Source of the DNA: Vreelandella aquamarina | GTDB lineage: Bacteria; Pseudomonadota; Gammaproteobacteria; Pseudomonadales; Halomonadaceae | Assembly (NCBI RefSeq): GCF_900110265.1 | Contig: NZ_FODB01000008.1 | Span: forward strand, 19,379-83,378 | DNA length: 64,000 bases | Direction of reading: 5' to 3' | In this document: piece after piece, positions 33,632 to 42,506 of the stretch | Position numbering within the stretch: position 1 is the stretch's first letter | Layout of the letters: every line of letters begins with the position of its first letter | Program-made: the position numbers and the translations under genes | Notes under the pieces: generated by a model | Told to the model about the DNA's origin: nothing | Database searches by the model: none | The model's input: only the letters and a program-made list of their open reading frames with translations

Positions 33632-33661
33632 TTGACTGGTAATGGTAGGGTTACTTATAGC
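33632..33661 (+). promoter_or_regulatory. Candidate promoter upstream of nhaD
   Basis: TTGACT and TATAGC are 18 bases apart, about 210 bases before nhaD. It lies in the 415-base stretch (33458-33872) between ssrA and nhaD, which has no ORF of substance; its second half is clearly AT-richer than the surroundings, fitting a regulatory leader. Confidence 0.4.
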
Positions 33662-33794
33662 CGACTATCGTCTAACTAATTCAGCCTAAATTCATTACAT
33701 TATCTGGCGAAATTTACTATTAGCGAAACGGATAATTTCCAAAAAAAAGACGCAATAACTTATTTATCACAGTCTTTCATTCGGTTTTATTCCG

Positions 33795-33809
33795 TATTGC
33801 AGCGCAATA
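33795..33809. other. Short perfect inverted repeat in the nhaD leader
   Basis: TATTGC-AGC-GCAATA is a perfect palindrome 64 bases before the nhaD start codon, within an AT-rich stretch. It may bind a regulator; no known motif is matched. Confidence 0.35.
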
Positions 33810-33872
33810 TCGCTTGCTAAACTAGCGTCGCTTATTCCCCCTTCTTTTAACCATTATAAGGATAAACACACT

Positions 33873-35351
33873 ATGATGACGTTACATCATGACCCAGGCC
33901 AGCTTCGAGTGACTCGTTGCTGGCCTTTTTTGTTAGCGGCCTTATTATTTTTTATTAGCCCAGCCGCTTTCGCGGTCACAGGTGAGATTGATTTAACCAC
34001 CTCTGCGGTAGGGTTCTTCGCGGTGGCAATCTTTGTCCTGGCCTATTCCTTGGTCATGGCCGAAGAGAAAATCCACATGCGCAAATCCAAGCCTGTGTTG
34101 GTGGCCGCCGGTATTATTTGGGGACTCATTGGCTGGGTATATGTCCAGAACGGCATGTCGGATACGTCCGAGTACGCGTTTCGCGTGACGCTTCTGGAGT
34201 TTACCGAGCTAATGTTGTTCCTGCTGGTCGCCATGACGTATATCAACGCCATGGAGGAGCGCCGAGTATTTGATGCGCTGCGCTCTTGGATGCTGCGCAA
34301 AGGCTTTAACTATCGTACGCTTTTTTGGCTAACGGGCGGCCTTGCCTTTATTCTTTCTCCGATTGCCGACAACTTAACCACTGCGCTGCTAATGTGTGCC
34401 GTCATCACTAAAGTAGCCGAAGGCGACAAACGCTTTATTAACCTTGCTTGTATCAATATTGTGGTCGCAGCAAACGCAGGCGGTGCTTTTAGTCCGTTTG
34501 GCGATATTACAACGCTGATGGTATGGCAGGCCGGTCTGATTGAATTCCAGGAGTTCTTTATCCTGTTTATTCCGTCGCTGGTTAACTTTCTGATCCCAGC
34601 GATGGTAATGAGCCTGTTTATTAAAGATCAAAAGCCCAGCAGCGTATATGAGGATGTACAGCTCAAGCGCGGAGCGCGACGCATTATTGCGCTCTTCTTG
34701 CTGACCATTGGCACAGCGGTGCTGTGTCATACACTGCTTAACCTTCCGCCCGTGCTGGGCATGATGACCGGCCTAGGCTACTTACAGTTTTTTGGTTACT
34801 ACCTACGCCAGAGCCTACCCCGTTCACTGGAACGCAAGCGGGAACGCTATAGCCGCCTGGGTGACAACAAAAAGCTGGAACAGCTAGGGGGCGTCGTGCC
34901 GTTTGATGTCTTCAACCGCGTTGCTCGGGCAGAGTGGGACACACTGCTGTTTTTCTACGGGGTAGTGATGTGCGTCGGTGGCCTTGGCTTTATGGGTTAC
35001 CTGGGGCTGCTTTCAGAAGCACTCTACACCGGCTGGAACGCTACGTGGGCGAATATTGCGCTAGGGGTAGTGTCTGCAGTGGTTGATAACATCCCGGTCA
35101 TGTTCGCCGTACTTACCATGGAACCTGAAATGTCTCATGGGCACTGGCTGCTAATCACGTTGACGGCGGGCGTAGGTGGTAGCCTGCTATCGATTGGCTC
35201 AGCCGCTGGCGTGGCCGTGATGGGTCAAGCGCGCGGTTCTTATACCTTTATGGGGCACTTGCGCTGGTCGCCCGTGATTTTGCTGGGGTATATCGCCAGT
35301 ATCCTGGTTCATATGTGGCTCAATGCCGAAAGCTTCGCGCTGTTTGGCTAG
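33873..35351 (+). CDS. nhaD: Na+/H+ antiporter NhaD
   Basis: NhaD exchanges cytoplasmic Na+ (and Li+) for protons, a main sodium-extrusion route in halophilic and alkaliphilic Gammaproteobacteria. The 492-residue protein begins with a hydrophobic segment ending PAAFA-VTGEI that could be a cleaved signal, then about 12 membrane helices. Diagnostic stretches are LSPIADNLTTALLMCAV, NIVVAANAGGAFSPFGDITTLMVWQAG and VVSAVVDNIPVMFAVLTM, holding the polar and acidic residues of the ion-transporter superfamily. AAGGA lies 11 bases before the first ATG. It is monocistronic, with its own terminator. Confidence 0.95.
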   Translation: MMTLHHDPGQLRVTRCWPFLLAALLFFISPAAFAVTGEIDLTTSAVGFFAVAIFVLAYSLVMAEEKIHMRKSKPVLVAAGIIWGLIGWVYVQNGMSDTSEYAFRVTLLEFTELMLFLLVAMTYINAMEERRVFDALRSWMLRKGFNYRTLFWLTGGLAFILSPIADNLTTALLMCAVITKVAEGDKRFINLACINIVVAANAGGAFSPFGDITTLMVWQAGLIEFQEFFILFIPSLVNFLIPAMVMSLFIKDQKPSSVYEDVQLKRGARRIIALFLLTIGTAVLCHTLLNLPPVLGMMTGLGYLQFFGYYLRQSLPRSLERKRERYSRLGDNKKLEQLGGVVPFDVFNRVARAEWDTLLFFYGVVMCVGGLGFMGYLGLLSEALYTGWNATWANIALGVVSAVVDNIPVMFAVLTMEPEMSHGHWLLITLTAGVGGSLLSIGSAAGVAVMGQARGSYTFMGHLRWSPVILLGYIASILVHMWLNAESFALFG

Positions 35352-35371
35352 CCTTAGTAGGTAAACACGCT

Positions 35372-35407
35372 AGCCCGCCCAGCGCTCGTGCACTGGGCGG
35401 GCTTTTT
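35372..35407 (+). terminator. Terminator of nhaD
   Basis: AGCCCGCCCAG and CTGGGCGGGCT form an 11-pair stem with a 10-base loop, followed by a T-run, 20 bases past the nhaD stop. Confidence 0.92.
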
Positions 35408-35518
35408 AATACGCTTCGAAAAGATATTCAATGGGCGTGGGTCGCCCAAATAGATAGCCCTGATAGCGGTAGCAACCGTGGCCTTTCAACCAGTCGAGCT
35501 GCGTTAATTGATAAACAC

Positions 35519-36097
35519 TCACGTTCTATGCTGCTGTCGAAAGCGGGCAAAAAGATCCATGGGCGACCACTTTCCTTGTAACCACGGCGCTAGTAAACGT
35601 GTTGAAAGCGGGATAAACACAAACACCATAACGGGAGTCAGCATCATGGTACTCATCAGCACCCGCGGAATGAGCGGCCACTCGGCTAACACACTGCCAA
35701 ACGCCCACTGAAACAGTAGTGAAATGGGAAAAAACGCCAGCCAGACGGCTACGGCTTGCTTCCAGCGCGGTGGGGTAGCTCCAGGGCTTACCTTAAACCA
35801 CGCATCCAAGCCTGTTGCCCGGTGCTCATGGGGCGCATCGTAAAGGCCTTTACCCCGCTCAAGCCAAGCATGGCGAGAGGCCGAATGCTCCCAAGCAGAA
35901 AGGGTTTCCTGGCTGTCAAAGCGAAAAATGATCTGATACTCATCATCTTCTTTAGGGGGCGCCAATACACCGGACCCCAAGTAGCCAGGAAAGTCAGCAG
36001 CGAGTTCACGACCTTCATTTAGCCAACGGTTAAAGTCTTGGTAGCGACTATTCGCGACGCGACGAGCCACCATCAATGTGACAGGTGAGGCAGACAT
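35519..36097 (-). CDS. Antibiotic-biosynthesis-monooxygenase-fold membrane protein
   Basis: The N-terminal 100 residues form an ABM-type ferredoxin-like domain (VTLMVARRVANSRYQDFNRWLNEGRELAADFPGYLGSGVL, then YQIIFRFDSQETLSAWEHS). Two membrane helices follow (about 122-142 and 155-175). This fusion matches the COG3224-type family of unknown function; true monooxygenase activity is not implied by the fold. AGGAG six bases before the ATG at 36097 fixes the start, giving 192 residues. It stands alone, convergent with nhaD. Confidence 0.8.
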   Translation of the reverse strand: MSASPVTLMVARRVANSRYQDFNRWLNEGRELAADFPGYLGSGVLAPPKEDDEYQIIFRFDSQETLSAWEHSASRHAWLERGKGLYDAPHEHRATGLDAWFKVSPGATPPRWKQAVAVWLAFFPISLLFQWAFGSVLAEWPLIPRVLMSTMMLTPVMVFVFIPLSTRLLAPWLQGKWSPMDLFARFRQQHRT

Positions 36098-36213
36098 GGG
36101 TAATCTCCTAATGTGTAAGCAGCTGCTGCCGGGTAGGCGAGCTGCAAGCATTCAGGCGGGTAGTCCTGAAGCATGTGCCACATTATACAGGCAATATTAA
36201 TGCCATGTATGTA

Positions 36214-36597
36214 TCACCGGCGCGGGATTGGATGACGCTGCTCGCCACGCTGAAACGCTCGAACATGCTGATAAATATCAATGGCACTTTGAATGGCATC
36301 GGCCTCTAACGCATCTGGCTCAATCACCGGGCCATCCACACCGCCATTTTTTCGCATTATTTCATCAACATCGGCGCGATAGCGATCCAGCAAATGCTTA
36401 ATATTCATGCGGATTCGGTGTAGCTCTAAATTAAATGCTTGGCGCTGTTCGGTGCGCTTAAAGACATCAAGAGGGTTTTCTGCAGACTCAATCAAGCTAT
36501 CTAAGGTGTTGCACACTAAACGCTCGGCGGTGTTTAAATTAGGTATGACGGAGTAAACAAGCTCATTCAGCGTCATTTTTGCATTATATTGGGGCAT
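36214..36597 (-). CDS. Uncharacterised helical protein
   Basis: A 127-residue soluble protein that I do not recognise. It is predicted to be mostly helical (NELVYSVIPNLNTAERLVCNTLDSLIESAENPLDVFKRTEQRQAFNLELHRIRMNIKHLLDRYRADVDEIM) with a short basic C-terminus. No catalytic motif, signal peptide or membrane segment is visible. A second in-frame ATG at codon 8 is possible; neither has a clear ribosome-binding site. It begins eight bases after the DUF2835 gene and is probably co-transcribed with it. Confidence 0.6.
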   Translation of the reverse strand: MPQYNAKMTLNELVYSVIPNLNTAERLVCNTLDSLIESAENPLDVFKRTEQRQAFNLELHRIRMNIKHLLDRYRADVDEIMRKNGGVDGPVIEPDALEADAIQSAIDIYQHVRAFQRGEQRHPIPRR

Positions 36598-36605
36598 AAG
36601 CAGGC

Positions 36606-36833
36606 TCAGCGGCGATTAAGTGGAACAATATCGTGAAAACGACCTTGCTCGGTAAACGTTAACCGAAAAACACCATGAACCCCCTCCTCCCCCACCACGC
36701 GTCTAAGCGCTTGAGCAGGGAAAACAACCCAGCGACCATCTACACTTCGTGTACGCACATTGTCGTACTGCCCTTCATAGTGGGCAAGGCATTCGTTGAC
36801 ACTTAGATGAATAATGACGTCTATTGAGAGCAT
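36606..36833 (-). CDS. DUF2835 family protein
   Basis: A 75-residue protein of the DUF2835 type: LSVNECLAHYEGQYDNVRTRSVDGRWVVFPAQALRRVVGEEGVHGVFRLTFTEQGRFHDIVPL matches the family's length and its conserved FPA-LR...HEGVHG-F pattern. Function is unknown; the size and beta-rich look suggest a small binding domain. I start at the ATG at 36833; the open frame to 36893 adds 20 residues not typical for the family. It is divergent from the SprA-like gene (72 bases between starts). Confidence 0.78.
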   Translation of the reverse strand: MLSIDVIIHLSVNECLAHYEGQYDNVRTRSVDGRWVVFPAQALRRVVGEEGVHGVFRLTFTEQGRFHDIVPLNRR

Positions 36834-36905
36834 AACGTTGCGCAATTCGGCTGGCTCGCAGATACTCCATACTAACTGAAATGGCCTAAACATCGGTAAT
36901 CGCTT

Positions 36906-37532
36906 ATGGATATTTCTGCTTTAAATGCGTTTTCCGGCTCCACTGCGACTTGGTCGGCTTCCAACCTGCCTACTCCGCGGGTAGAGCGGAACGAGACTGG
37001 CAGTCAACGCTCTAAGGCCGACGGCCCGCTTTCCAACGCTGAGCCAAGCAAAGAGACAGACGAGCGTACAGAGAGTAGCGAAAAGACGGCGGGCCCTACT
37101 CGCCCTGATGGCACTCCGTTAGCCCCGGAAGAGATTCAGCAACTTGAGCAGTTAAAGCAGACAGATCGAGAAGTGCGCCAGCATGAAATGGCTCATCAAA
37201 CAGCAGGCGGGCCCTACACAGGCGGTGCCTCTTACGATTATGAGGTCGGCCCAGACGGCAAACGCTATGCAGTAGCCGGTGAGGTGCCGATTGATTACGG
37301 TCCGGTTCCTGGCGATCCACAAGCTACAGTCGAAAAGATGCAGACAGTGATTGCAGCCGCCATGGCACCAGCTGATCCATCGCCAAAGGATCTGCAAGTT
37401 GCCGCTCAAGCACGGCAGTACTTACTCGAAGCAAAGCTAGAGGCCGCACAAAAACAGAGCGAGATGAACCAAGCGCGTGGCGAGCATGATAGTGAGCCTG
37501 CCAATGACGAGCCGCCCGAGCAGGCGGCTTAA
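36906..37532 (+). CDS. SprA-related putative metallopeptidase
   Basis: A 208-residue protein with a disordered, Ser/Thr/Glu-rich first half (1-75) and a conserved second half. The core LTPEEIQQLEQLKQTDREVRQHEMAHQ-type segment holds an HExxH zinc motif (HEMAH, about residues 98-102), followed by GGPYTGGASYDYEVGPDGKRYAVAGEVPID, diagnostic of the SprA-related family (also annotated as putative metalloprotease CJM1_0395 family). Substrate and role are unknown. No signal peptide is visible. The C-terminus is a charged helix and acidic tail. Confidence 0.82.
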   Translation: MDISALNAFSGSTATWSASNLPTPRVERNETGSQRSKADGPLSNAEPSKETDERTESSEKTAGPTRPDGTPLAPEEIQQLEQLKQTDREVRQHEMAHQTAGGPYTGGASYDYEVGPDGKRYAVAGEVPIDYGPVPGDPQATVEKMQTVIAAAMAPADPSPKDLQVAAQARQYLLEAKLEAAQKQSEMNQARGEHDSEPANDEPPEQAA

Positions 37533-37552
37533 ACGCTAAATCATTTGAGCAA

Positions 37553-39352
37553 CTATAGCGTGGCTAACGCTCGCCACTCATGACGCTGGGTCCAATGTGT
37601 TAGCCACTCTGATACGGCTTCTGGTGGCATTGGCCGAGCAATACCATACCCTTGGGCTAACTCACATCCCAGCGCCATTAGCGCCTTGGCATGCTCAAGC
37701 GTCTCTACGCCTTCGGCCAGCATTGGGCGTTTAAATCGATTCGCCATATAAATAACGCTTTCGACAATGGCCATATCATCCTGGTCGCTCAGCATATCGC
37801 GCACAAAGCTTTGATCAATTTTAATTAGATTGACAGGCAGTTGGCGTAAATGAGTTAACGACGAAAACCCAGTACCAAAATCATCAATGGCAAAACTGAC
37901 TCCTAGCGCTTGGCAACTAGCCATATTTTTTAGCGCAGCTTTCACATCATGCATTGCCGCACTTTCCAATACTTCCAGCTTTAACAGTGAAGGCGACACC
38001 GTGGGGTAGCGGGCAAGCAGCTCTGCTAAGCGTTGGCTAAAGTTGCTCGCCAAAAGGTGCGTAGGGCTGATATTGACGTTAATCGGCATTTCAATACCGT
38101 CATTTTGCCACTGAGTCAGCTGTTGTAGCGCATGCTCTAACACCCACTCGCCTAGATCCACTTCCAGCGGGGTGGCATCTATAGTTGACAAAAACTGCCC
38201 AGGAGATAACAGCCCACGTTCGGGATGTTGCCAGCGAATTAATGCCTCAACACCCACAACCTGGCCGCTGCGCATATCTACCTGCGGCTGATAGAAAAGT
38301 CGTAGTTCGCCATGCTTTAGTGCATCCATAAAGCGCTGACGCTGCTCATGGCGTACCTGAAGCAGAAGGTCATGGGTAGGATCAAAAAGGTGGTAGGTAT
38401 CCCGGCCGCGCTGCTTGGCGCGATACATAGCTTGGTTGGCATGGCGCAAAAGCACATCGCCTTGAGCATGATCGCTTGGGTAAGAAGTAACGCCTAAACT
38501 GGCAGTCAGGTAAATTGCTTGGCCTTCAACGATTAGCGGTTGGCGAATGGAGGCCAACAGCTTTTCAAAAAACGAGTCCTCGACACCATGGTGAAGCAGC
38601 AGTACAAACTCATCACCGCCGATACGAGCAAGTACATCATCACCAAACAGTAGATGGCTGATGCGTTGTGCAAATGCCGATAACAAAGCATCACCTACCG
38701 GAGGGCCAAGACGGGCATTAATGGCGTGAAAGTGATCAATATCCAGAGAACAAATCGCCAGCGGCAGTTGTCGACTTTCTGCGTGCTGGATGGACTCTTG
38801 AATGAGCTGGGTCAGCAGCTGCAGGTTTGGCAGCCCTGTTAACGCATCAAAATAGACTTCACGGTTCAAGTGACGGGCGTGGGAAGGAATGGCAGAAAGA
38901 TCTGCCAGCACAATCACATGATGATCAATTCGACCCTGCTCATCCCGTACCCGGTTAATTGACATCATACCGGGGTAAAACTGCCCGTCGTGGCTACGAT
39001 AACTAATCTGACTTTTACTGCGGTCACGCAGTTGAAGCTCCTCGCGTAACAGACGCGTGGTGCGACTATCATCAAGTGGCAAAATGCTAAACGCTTCCGG
39101 CGACCGGCCTCGAACTTCACTTAGCGACAACCCCGTTAATTCGCAGAAGGCTGGATTAGCATCCACCACAAGATTATCAGCATCGGTAATGATGATGGCC
39201 TCATTAGCGTAACGAAATGCCGATTCAGCAGGCGCTAAAAGCGTACTAGAATCGGTCACTGACATTGTGGCGGCGCTAAACGGCCAAGATACTGCTTGGG
39301 CAGCGGGGTGAGGCAAAGACTGCTCCTTCGAGTCGTTCAAGGGCGGGCGCAT
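37553..39352 (-). CDS. PAS-GGDEF-EAL cyclic-di-GMP signalling protein
   Basis: A 599-residue cytoplasmic protein. A PAS domain (about 45-155) precedes a GGDEF diguanylate cyclase domain with intact GGDEF at 245-249 and an EAL phosphodiesterase domain with EAL at 369-371, the metal-binding DD at 490-491 in DDFGTG, and AEGVE near residue 555. The inhibitory RxxD site before GGDEF is replaced by FGDD, so product feedback is probably lost. Either activity could dominate. AGGAG lies 11 bases before the ATG; a second ATG at codon 30 is possible. It lies downstream of the chemoreceptor gene, separated by a terminator. Confidence 0.92.
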   Translation of the reverse strand: MRPPLNDSKEQSLPHPAAQAVSWPFSAATMSVTDSSTLLAPAESAFRYANEAIIITDADNLVVDANPAFCELTGLSLSEVRGRSPEAFSILPLDDSRTTRLLREELQLRDRSKSQISYRSHDGQFYPGMMSINRVRDEQGRIDHHVIVLADLSAIPSHARHLNREVYFDALTGLPNLQLLTQLIQESIQHAESRQLPLAICSLDIDHFHAINARLGPPVGDALLSAFAQRISHLLFGDDVLARIGGDEFVLLLHHGVEDSFFEKLLASIRQPLIVEGQAIYLTASLGVTSYPSDHAQGDVLLRHANQAMYRAKQRGRDTYHLFDPTHDLLLQVRHEQRQRFMDALKHGELRLFYQPQVDMRSGQVVGVEALIRWQHPERGLLSPGQFLSTIDATPLEVDLGEWVLEHALQQLTQWQNDGIEMPINVNISPTHLLASNFSQRLAELLARYPTVSPSLLKLEVLESAAMHDVKAALKNMASCQALGVSFAIDDFGTGFSSLTHLRQLPVNLIKIDQSFVRDMLSDQDDMAIVESVIYMANRFKRPMLAEGVETLEHAKALMALGCELAQGYGIARPMPPEAVSEWLTHWTQRHEWRALATL

Positions 39353-39504
39353 ACGTCTCTGCTCTCCTCGTATAAGCTGGTTAAATTTAATGACTTTCGG
39401 TTATATTAACACCGTCTTGCTACAGATGTTTTAGATTAAATAGCGTTAAATCAACGTGCTACTTTAGCCTCAGCAGACATAAGCCAACGCCCCTCTCTCT
39501 CACA

Positions 39505-39531
39505 AAAAGGGAACACCGGGTTCCCTTTTTC
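39505..39531 (-). terminator. Terminator of the chemoreceptor gene
   Basis: AAAAAGGGAAC and GTTCCCTTTTT pair around a short loop; symmetrical A and T runs make it active on both strands. It lies 19 bases past the chemoreceptor stop. Confidence 0.88.
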
Positions 39532-39549
39532 GCGTTTTACTTAGCGCCA

Positions 39550-41493
39550 TTAACTGTAGGCAAGCTGCTGACTATGGCGTGGCGATATTTCTGCAACGCG
39601 GAAACGGCTAACCAGCGTGGTCATTTCTTCAGCCTGGTCATCTAGCGAGCGGCTTGCCGTGGCGACTTGCTCAACCAAAGAAGCATTCTGCTGGGTAACA
39701 TCTTCAAGCTGTGCCATCGCATGGCTAATCTGCTCAACTCCCGCTGACTGTTCATGGCTAGCTGTCGCAATCTCATCTACCAGTGTCGCCACCTGCTGCA
39801 CACGCGCAGCAATTTTTTCCAGTGTGTCACTTGTCGTGGCAACTAACGCTTCACCTTCGTTAATACGCGCTACGTTATTGTTGACCAAGTGGCGGATCTG
39901 GCTAGCCTCTTCGGCACTGCGGCTTGCCAACTTGCGTACCTCATCAGCGACTACTGCAAACCCTCGCCCATGCTCGCCCGCACGCGCCGCCTCTACCGAT
40001 GCGTTCAGTGCCAATAGGTTAGTTTGAAAGGCAATATTATCGATGGCCGTTACGATGGTTGTCACTTGCTCATTCGCCTGATGAATGTGCTGCATTGCCT
40101 GCCGGGCCTGCATTGCCACCTCAGTAGCTTCTTGTGCCTGGTTAGCAACATCACCGGTCATGCGCTGCGCCTGATGCGCATTATCTGCATTCTGACGCAC
40201 GGTGGCGGTCATCTGCTCCATACTGGAAGCTGTCTGCACGAGTGACGCTGACTGCTCCTCAGTGCGCTGAGCAAGATCTTGGTTACCCTGAGCAATTTCA
40301 TTGCTGGCAAGCGCTACCGACTGTGCATTGCGCTTCATTTCAGCAATCAACTGTTCTGTTTGCGCTGACGCATCGTTTACCGCTTGATAAAGCCTAGAAA
40401 GCTCATCACTACCGGGCACCGGCAGGCGCTGCGTCAAGTCATCGCCGCGCTCGGCAATGCTTACCAACGCTCGCTGAAGCGGTCTCGTCATGGTGCGAAC
40501 AATGAGTATTGCCATGCCAATGGCAATTACAGCAGCCACTACAGCAATCGCTAAGTACCACCATAGATCTCGCTGTGCTTGGCGCTTAAGCTCATCAGCG
40601 GTGCTCACGATAGATGCAGACACGCTATCTTCAAGCGCCTTTAAGCGGCCAATTTTTACTGTTTGCCAATCGAACCACTCTTCTGGGTTTACCCCGAAGC
40701 CTGCCGTTTGCTGAATCGCTAGTGCGCGCCGCTCCAGCACGCGCTCAACCTCCGGGCCACTCAAAGCTGTCTCCAGTGCCTCACGGTTAGCAGCACCAGA
40801 TAAGGCACGAAAAGTTTCTAGAAATGCACGTTCCTCACCTATTAATGACAAGAGACGCTGCAGGGTCGCTTCAGGCATCGCATCGGCAGCAAATACATTT
40901 GAAAGAAGCGCACGCTCAATACCTGCCAAATTTTTTGCCTCTAACAAATTATAATAGGCTGCCAGTTGACGGGTAATCGCGCCCTCTCCCGTTAGGTGGG
41001 CAAGCTCGCCAACGAGTACCATCAGCAAGCTATTAAGCCCTGTATAGTGGCCTAGCGCTTCCGGTGTTGCCACACTAAGCAGGTCTACCTGGTCACGCAG
41101 CGACTGGTTTTGCTGCCATTGTTGCTCAACCGCAGCCAACTGCGAGCTGATCGTGGAGGTCAGCAGCGTTGCATCAAGTTGATCACGCTGTTGGAAAAAA
41201 GCTTCCGCAGCAGCATCCGTATCTGAACGCTGCTGGCGCAACCGATCTCCGAACACCTTCCCCTGGCTGCCTAAAAAGCCAGCCGTCATGCCGCGCTCCT
41301 GCTGCACTTGATGTACCCAGCCCCCTGCCTGTTGAGCCAGTGCAGTTAGTGCTTGCATACGTGACAGCTCGTTAACCACTGCCTGCCGGGCAATGGCACC
41401 ACTGGCAGCAAACCATCCCAGCGCTATCAAAGGCAGCACCAATACTAGGGCAAACTTAAACCGCATCGGTAAGCGGTGGAGAATCTCTTTCAT
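39550..41493 (-). CDS. Methyl-accepting chemotaxis protein with NIT sensor domain
   Basis: A 647-residue inner-membrane chemoreceptor. One helix near the N-terminus (about 12-30) and one near 312-332 flank a large periplasmic helical domain beginning [36 protein letters not shown], the signature of the NIT (nitrate/nitrite-sensing) domain. A HAMP region follows, then the signalling hairpin with its conserved tip [40 protein letters not shown]. No C-terminal CheR-binding pentapeptide is seen. I start at ATG 41493; a TTG six codons upstream is open but less likely. Ligand assignment to nitrate or nitrite is by domain analogy only. Confidence 0.92.
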   Translation of the reverse strand: MKEILHRLPMRFKFALVLVLPLIALGWFAASGAIARQAVVNELSRMQALTALAQQAGGWVHQVQQERGMTAGFLGSQGKVFGDRLRQQRSDTDAAAEAFFQQRDQLDATLLTSTISSQLAAVEQQWQQNQSLRDQVDLLSVATPEALGHYTGLNSLLMVLVGELAHLTGEGAITRQLAAYYNLLEAKNLAGIERALLSNVFAADAMPEATLQRLLSLIGEERAFLETFRALSGAANREALETALSGPEVERVLERRALAIQQTAGFGVNPEEWFDWQTVKIGRLKALEDSVSASIVSTADELKRQAQRDLWWYLAIAVVAAVIAIGMAILIVRTMTRPLQRALVSIAERGDDLTQRLPVPGSDELSRLYQAVNDASAQTEQLIAEMKRNAQSVALASNEIAQGNQDLAQRTEEQSASLVQTASSMEQMTATVRQNADNAHQAQRMTGDVANQAQEATEVAMQARQAMQHIHQANEQVTTIVTAIDNIAFQTNLLALNASVEAARAGEHGRGFAVVADEVRKLASRSAEEASQIRHLVNNNVARINEGEALVATTSDTLEKIAARVQQVATLVDEIATASHEQSAGVEQISHAMAQLEDVTQQNASLVEQVATASRSLDDQAEEMTTLVSRFRVAEISPRHSQQLAYS

Positions 41494-41690
41494 CGCGTTG
41501 CTTAGCCTCAATTTACATCGTTCAGGGAGGTAAGCGGCGTACTCGTTTTTTTATTGGCCTATATAGACTCTTTATTTACCAAGTTTGCCGCATTTTGCCG
41601 GGCAATTAAATACGATTAGCTGACAAAACAGTCCGAGTGTATAGCGATAAGAAAAAATATACCTTGACCTGTATCACCCTGGCAGCTCAC

Positions 41691-42170
41691 TTAACAGGCT
41701 GGACCTGCCGCCCCTAAAAAGCGTTGCTGCCAATAGTCGATATCCAGCGGTACGCTTACCACGGCACAGCCGCTACCGGGAGCGTGAATCATCTGGCGGT
41801 TACCGCCGTAGATGCCCACGTGGGTAGCTTTATGGCCATCGCCGAAAAACAGCAGGTCGCCGGGACGTGGGGCATCTACTTGGGGAAGCGCACGAAATTG
41901 GCTATCGGCAGTGCGTGGCACGCAAATGCCTGCGGCTCGGTAGGTCATTTCAACTAACCCTGAGCAGTCCAGGCCATCCGGAGAGTTGCCGCCAAAGCGG
42001 TAAGGAGTACCAATCGCCTGCTGCGCATGGGAGAGAATCAACGCGCGCTCCATCGAGATGCCCGATGGCAGGCTGGGCGCGGGGGTCATAGCTACGTCTT
42101 TACTGGCACACCCTGCCAAGAGCAGCAGCATGAGCAGCGCACAAAGAGATGAACAGCGACTCAATGACAT
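41691..42170 (-). CDS. NlpC/P60 family lipoprotein (peptidoglycan endopeptidase)
   Basis: A 159-residue lipoprotein. The signal ends LLLLAGC with lipidated C21. The NlpC/P60 catalytic residues are C69 in DGLDCSGLVEMTY, H117 in ATHVGIYGG and a third polar H129 in MIHAPGSG. Enzymes of this kind cut the stem peptides of peptidoglycan. The length and lack of extra binding domains resemble the Spr/NlpC type. It is upstream-isolated, with about 180 bases before the chemoreceptor and about 340 after the cyclic-di-GMP gene. Confidence 0.93.
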   Translation of the reverse strand: MSLSRCSSLCALLMLLLLAGCASKDVAMTPAPSLPSGISMERALILSHAQQAIGTPYRFGGNSPDGLDCSGLVEMTYRAAGICVPRTADSQFRALPQVDAPRPGDLLFFGDGHKATHVGIYGGNRQMIHAPGSGCAVVSVPLDIDYWQQRFLGAAGPAC

Positions 42171-42243
42171 GGCAACGCTCCAAAAAACGTGTTGCTCTTA
42201 TCATGGCCTAAGCGCCGTTGACCCGCTACTGCATCACTCGCCG

Positions 42244-42408
42244 TTAACGGCCTATCCACTCGATAAACGTGCTTTCGCCTAGTGCATGGCGCTCGTGGCG
42301 CAGGCGGCTCATCGCCGCATAGGGCAAATCCATCACTAAGCCATTGCTAAGCGGCTGTTCCAGCACTTGGCGCAGCAGCGCATTGCATACGAACAAGTGT
42401 GCATGCAT
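42244..42408 (-). CDS. Possible small protein (54 residues)
   Basis: A frame below the usual length cut-off in the 336-base gap 42171-42506. It encodes MHAHLFVCNALLRQVLEQPLSNGLVMDLPYAAMSRLRHERHALGESTFIEWIGR. The composition looks coding (no low-complexity, balanced codons), and AGG lies just before a GTG-ATG. An in-frame stop lies directly upstream, so it is either a short gene or the surviving end of a longer one. I do not recognise it. The rest of the gap shows nothing clear. Confidence 0.4.
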   Translation of the reverse strand: MHAHLFVCNALLRQVLEQPLSNGLVMDLPYAAMSRLRHERHALGESTFIEWIGR

Positions 42409-42506
42409 CACCTAAGCGAGTTATGAAGTGTTAACGCCATAGTGATGTTTTGATATGACAGCGGCAGGACACTCTCGTGACGCCTTGATTACGGCTGCGT
42501 GACAAC

